Assembly: GCF_958979055.1 (NCBI RefSeq) | Contig: NC_084896.1 | Span: forward strand, 26,088,001-26,152,000 | DNA from: Alnus glutinosa | Lineage: Eukaryota > Streptophyta > Magnoliopsida > Fagales > Betulaceae | DNA: 64,000 bases | Direction: 5' to 3' | Shown: positions 63,153 through 64,000 of the stretch, one piece after another | Layout: each line of letters begins with the position of its first letter | How positions within the stretch are numbered: the first letter of the stretch is position 1 | The notes under the pieces: generated by a model | Databases searched by the model: none | Seen by the model: only the letters and a program-made list of their open reading frames with translations | What the model was told of the DNA's origin: nothing | Position numbers and translations under genes: made by a program

Positions 63153-64000
63153 TGATGCTCTCGACCCGCAGAATTAGACTCAACAGCCTTATCCGGGTTT
63201 TAGTGTGTCTTTCAAGGTTTAAAAGTATCACTCGATTGTCGGAAATGATTCACACACACTGGGATGGAATCACCTTTAAAACCTCTTTTCCAATTACAAA
63301 ATATTTTTATCGATAGAATTCAATAATTCATACGATATTTGATCAATTTCCTCAAATTTCAACTATTATTTCTAAATCTTTTAGACGTCATAAACTTGTC
63401 GCCCTTGTCTGTTTTATTTTGTTTTTGTTTTTTAATAAAAATGGTATAATAGCATTTTTATATTATTTTTTGTTATTTATTTAAAGAAAAATAGACTGAA
63501 ATAATACATTTAGAATTTAAATCTAGTGCAATATCTCTAATATATTCATTTAAAATAAACGGCCCAAATCACAACAACGCACGAGAGAGAGAGAGAAAAA
63601 GAAGTAACTTGTAAGCCATTGTGGTCGGGAGTGGCCACACCACCTCGTGGACATATGGCTGAATTACCTCTAGCTACAATGAGTAGTTCGGTCACCTCTA
63701 AATCAAGCATTAGGGGTGAGTGGGTGACTGAACCACTCCTTTTGGTAATTGAACTGGTTTAACAAGTCGACTTTTGAGAGTGTCTACATTGTCCTTTTTA
63801 GCCAAATAAATGGTTCGGCCATCCTTAACTGAATTTGGATTATTTCCATTTATTCATTTAGTGTAAAAGTGAGGACATAATTGTCTTTTTACATTTTATG
63901 AAAATGTGAAAAGACAACTACATCTTCACTGTTATACTTATGCTCCGTTTATTTTGGTATAAAATGGTTTCCGTTGTAAAATAGTTTCAGGGAAGTCATT
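63153..64000. other. DJ1C 5' flank and repeat at window edge
   Basis: 63153-63230 is leader and near promoter. 63600-63830 is a GC-richer block of ggttcggccac, cacctcgtgg and aaccactcc words on both strands, resembling the ggggtggtcgaaccacccc interior of the element at 857-1974. It may be another member that runs off the window. No other gene is seen. Confidence 0.45.

Overview
This is nuclear DNA from a flowering plant, almost certainly a core eudicot. Genes have many GT-AG introns, intergenic DNA is AT-rich and packed with MITEs, LTR elements, a LINE and a tRNA-derived SINE, and the proteins match Arabidopsis families closely. The sequence does not fix the species. I found six well-supported protein genes, one tRNA gene, one U6 retropseudogene and a large repeat fraction. 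I found no CRISPR array, operon or clearly new molecular system.

Layout: 1-3021 holds repeats with nested terminal-inverted-repeat elements. 3022-9606 (minus) is a 7-exon core alpha-1,3-fucosyltransferase (FUT11/FUT12 type) with an Au-SINE in intron 2. 9607-24716 is a repeat block. It has MITEs, a 2.57-kb solo LTR with a 5-bp target duplication (11607-14174), a Ty1/copia element (14536-19422), and a 4.1-kb tandem duplication (16447-20586 and 20587-24713) that copied part of the copia element with its flank. 25634-32063 (minus) is a 4-exon COR27/COR28-type cold- and clock-regulated gene. Its introns carry a LINE 3' end and a retroposed U6 pseudogene, and two evening elements and a G-box/ABRE lie upstream. 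38414-38963 (minus) is a DUF1685 gene. 40665-43169 (minus) is an intronless PLS-DYW pentatricopeptide gene of the EMB2758 type. 43170-51717 is MITE-rich intergenic DNA and the ABF leader. 51718-54766 (plus) is an ABF/AREB bZIP gene. 55766-55838 is tRNA-Glu(CTC). 58771-63152 (minus) is an 8-exon plastid-type double-domain DJ-1 gene (DJ1C type).

The gene order matters most. COR28, DUF1685, EMB2758, ABF and DJ1C lie in the order of the Arabidopsis block At4g33980-At4g34020. The FUT gene on the same segment recalls the Arabidopsis pairs FUT11-ABF4 (At3g19280-At3g19290) and FUT12-ABF1 (At1g49710-At1g49720). The window therefore looks like a relatively unfractionated ancestral segment that Arabidopsis split over three chromosomes. 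The genes do not form one pathway, although COR28 and ABF are both cold/ABA/clock-responsive regulators.

Exon coordinates were set by hand from splice sites, reading phase and family conservation. For every spliced gene the exons sum to an exact multiple of three.
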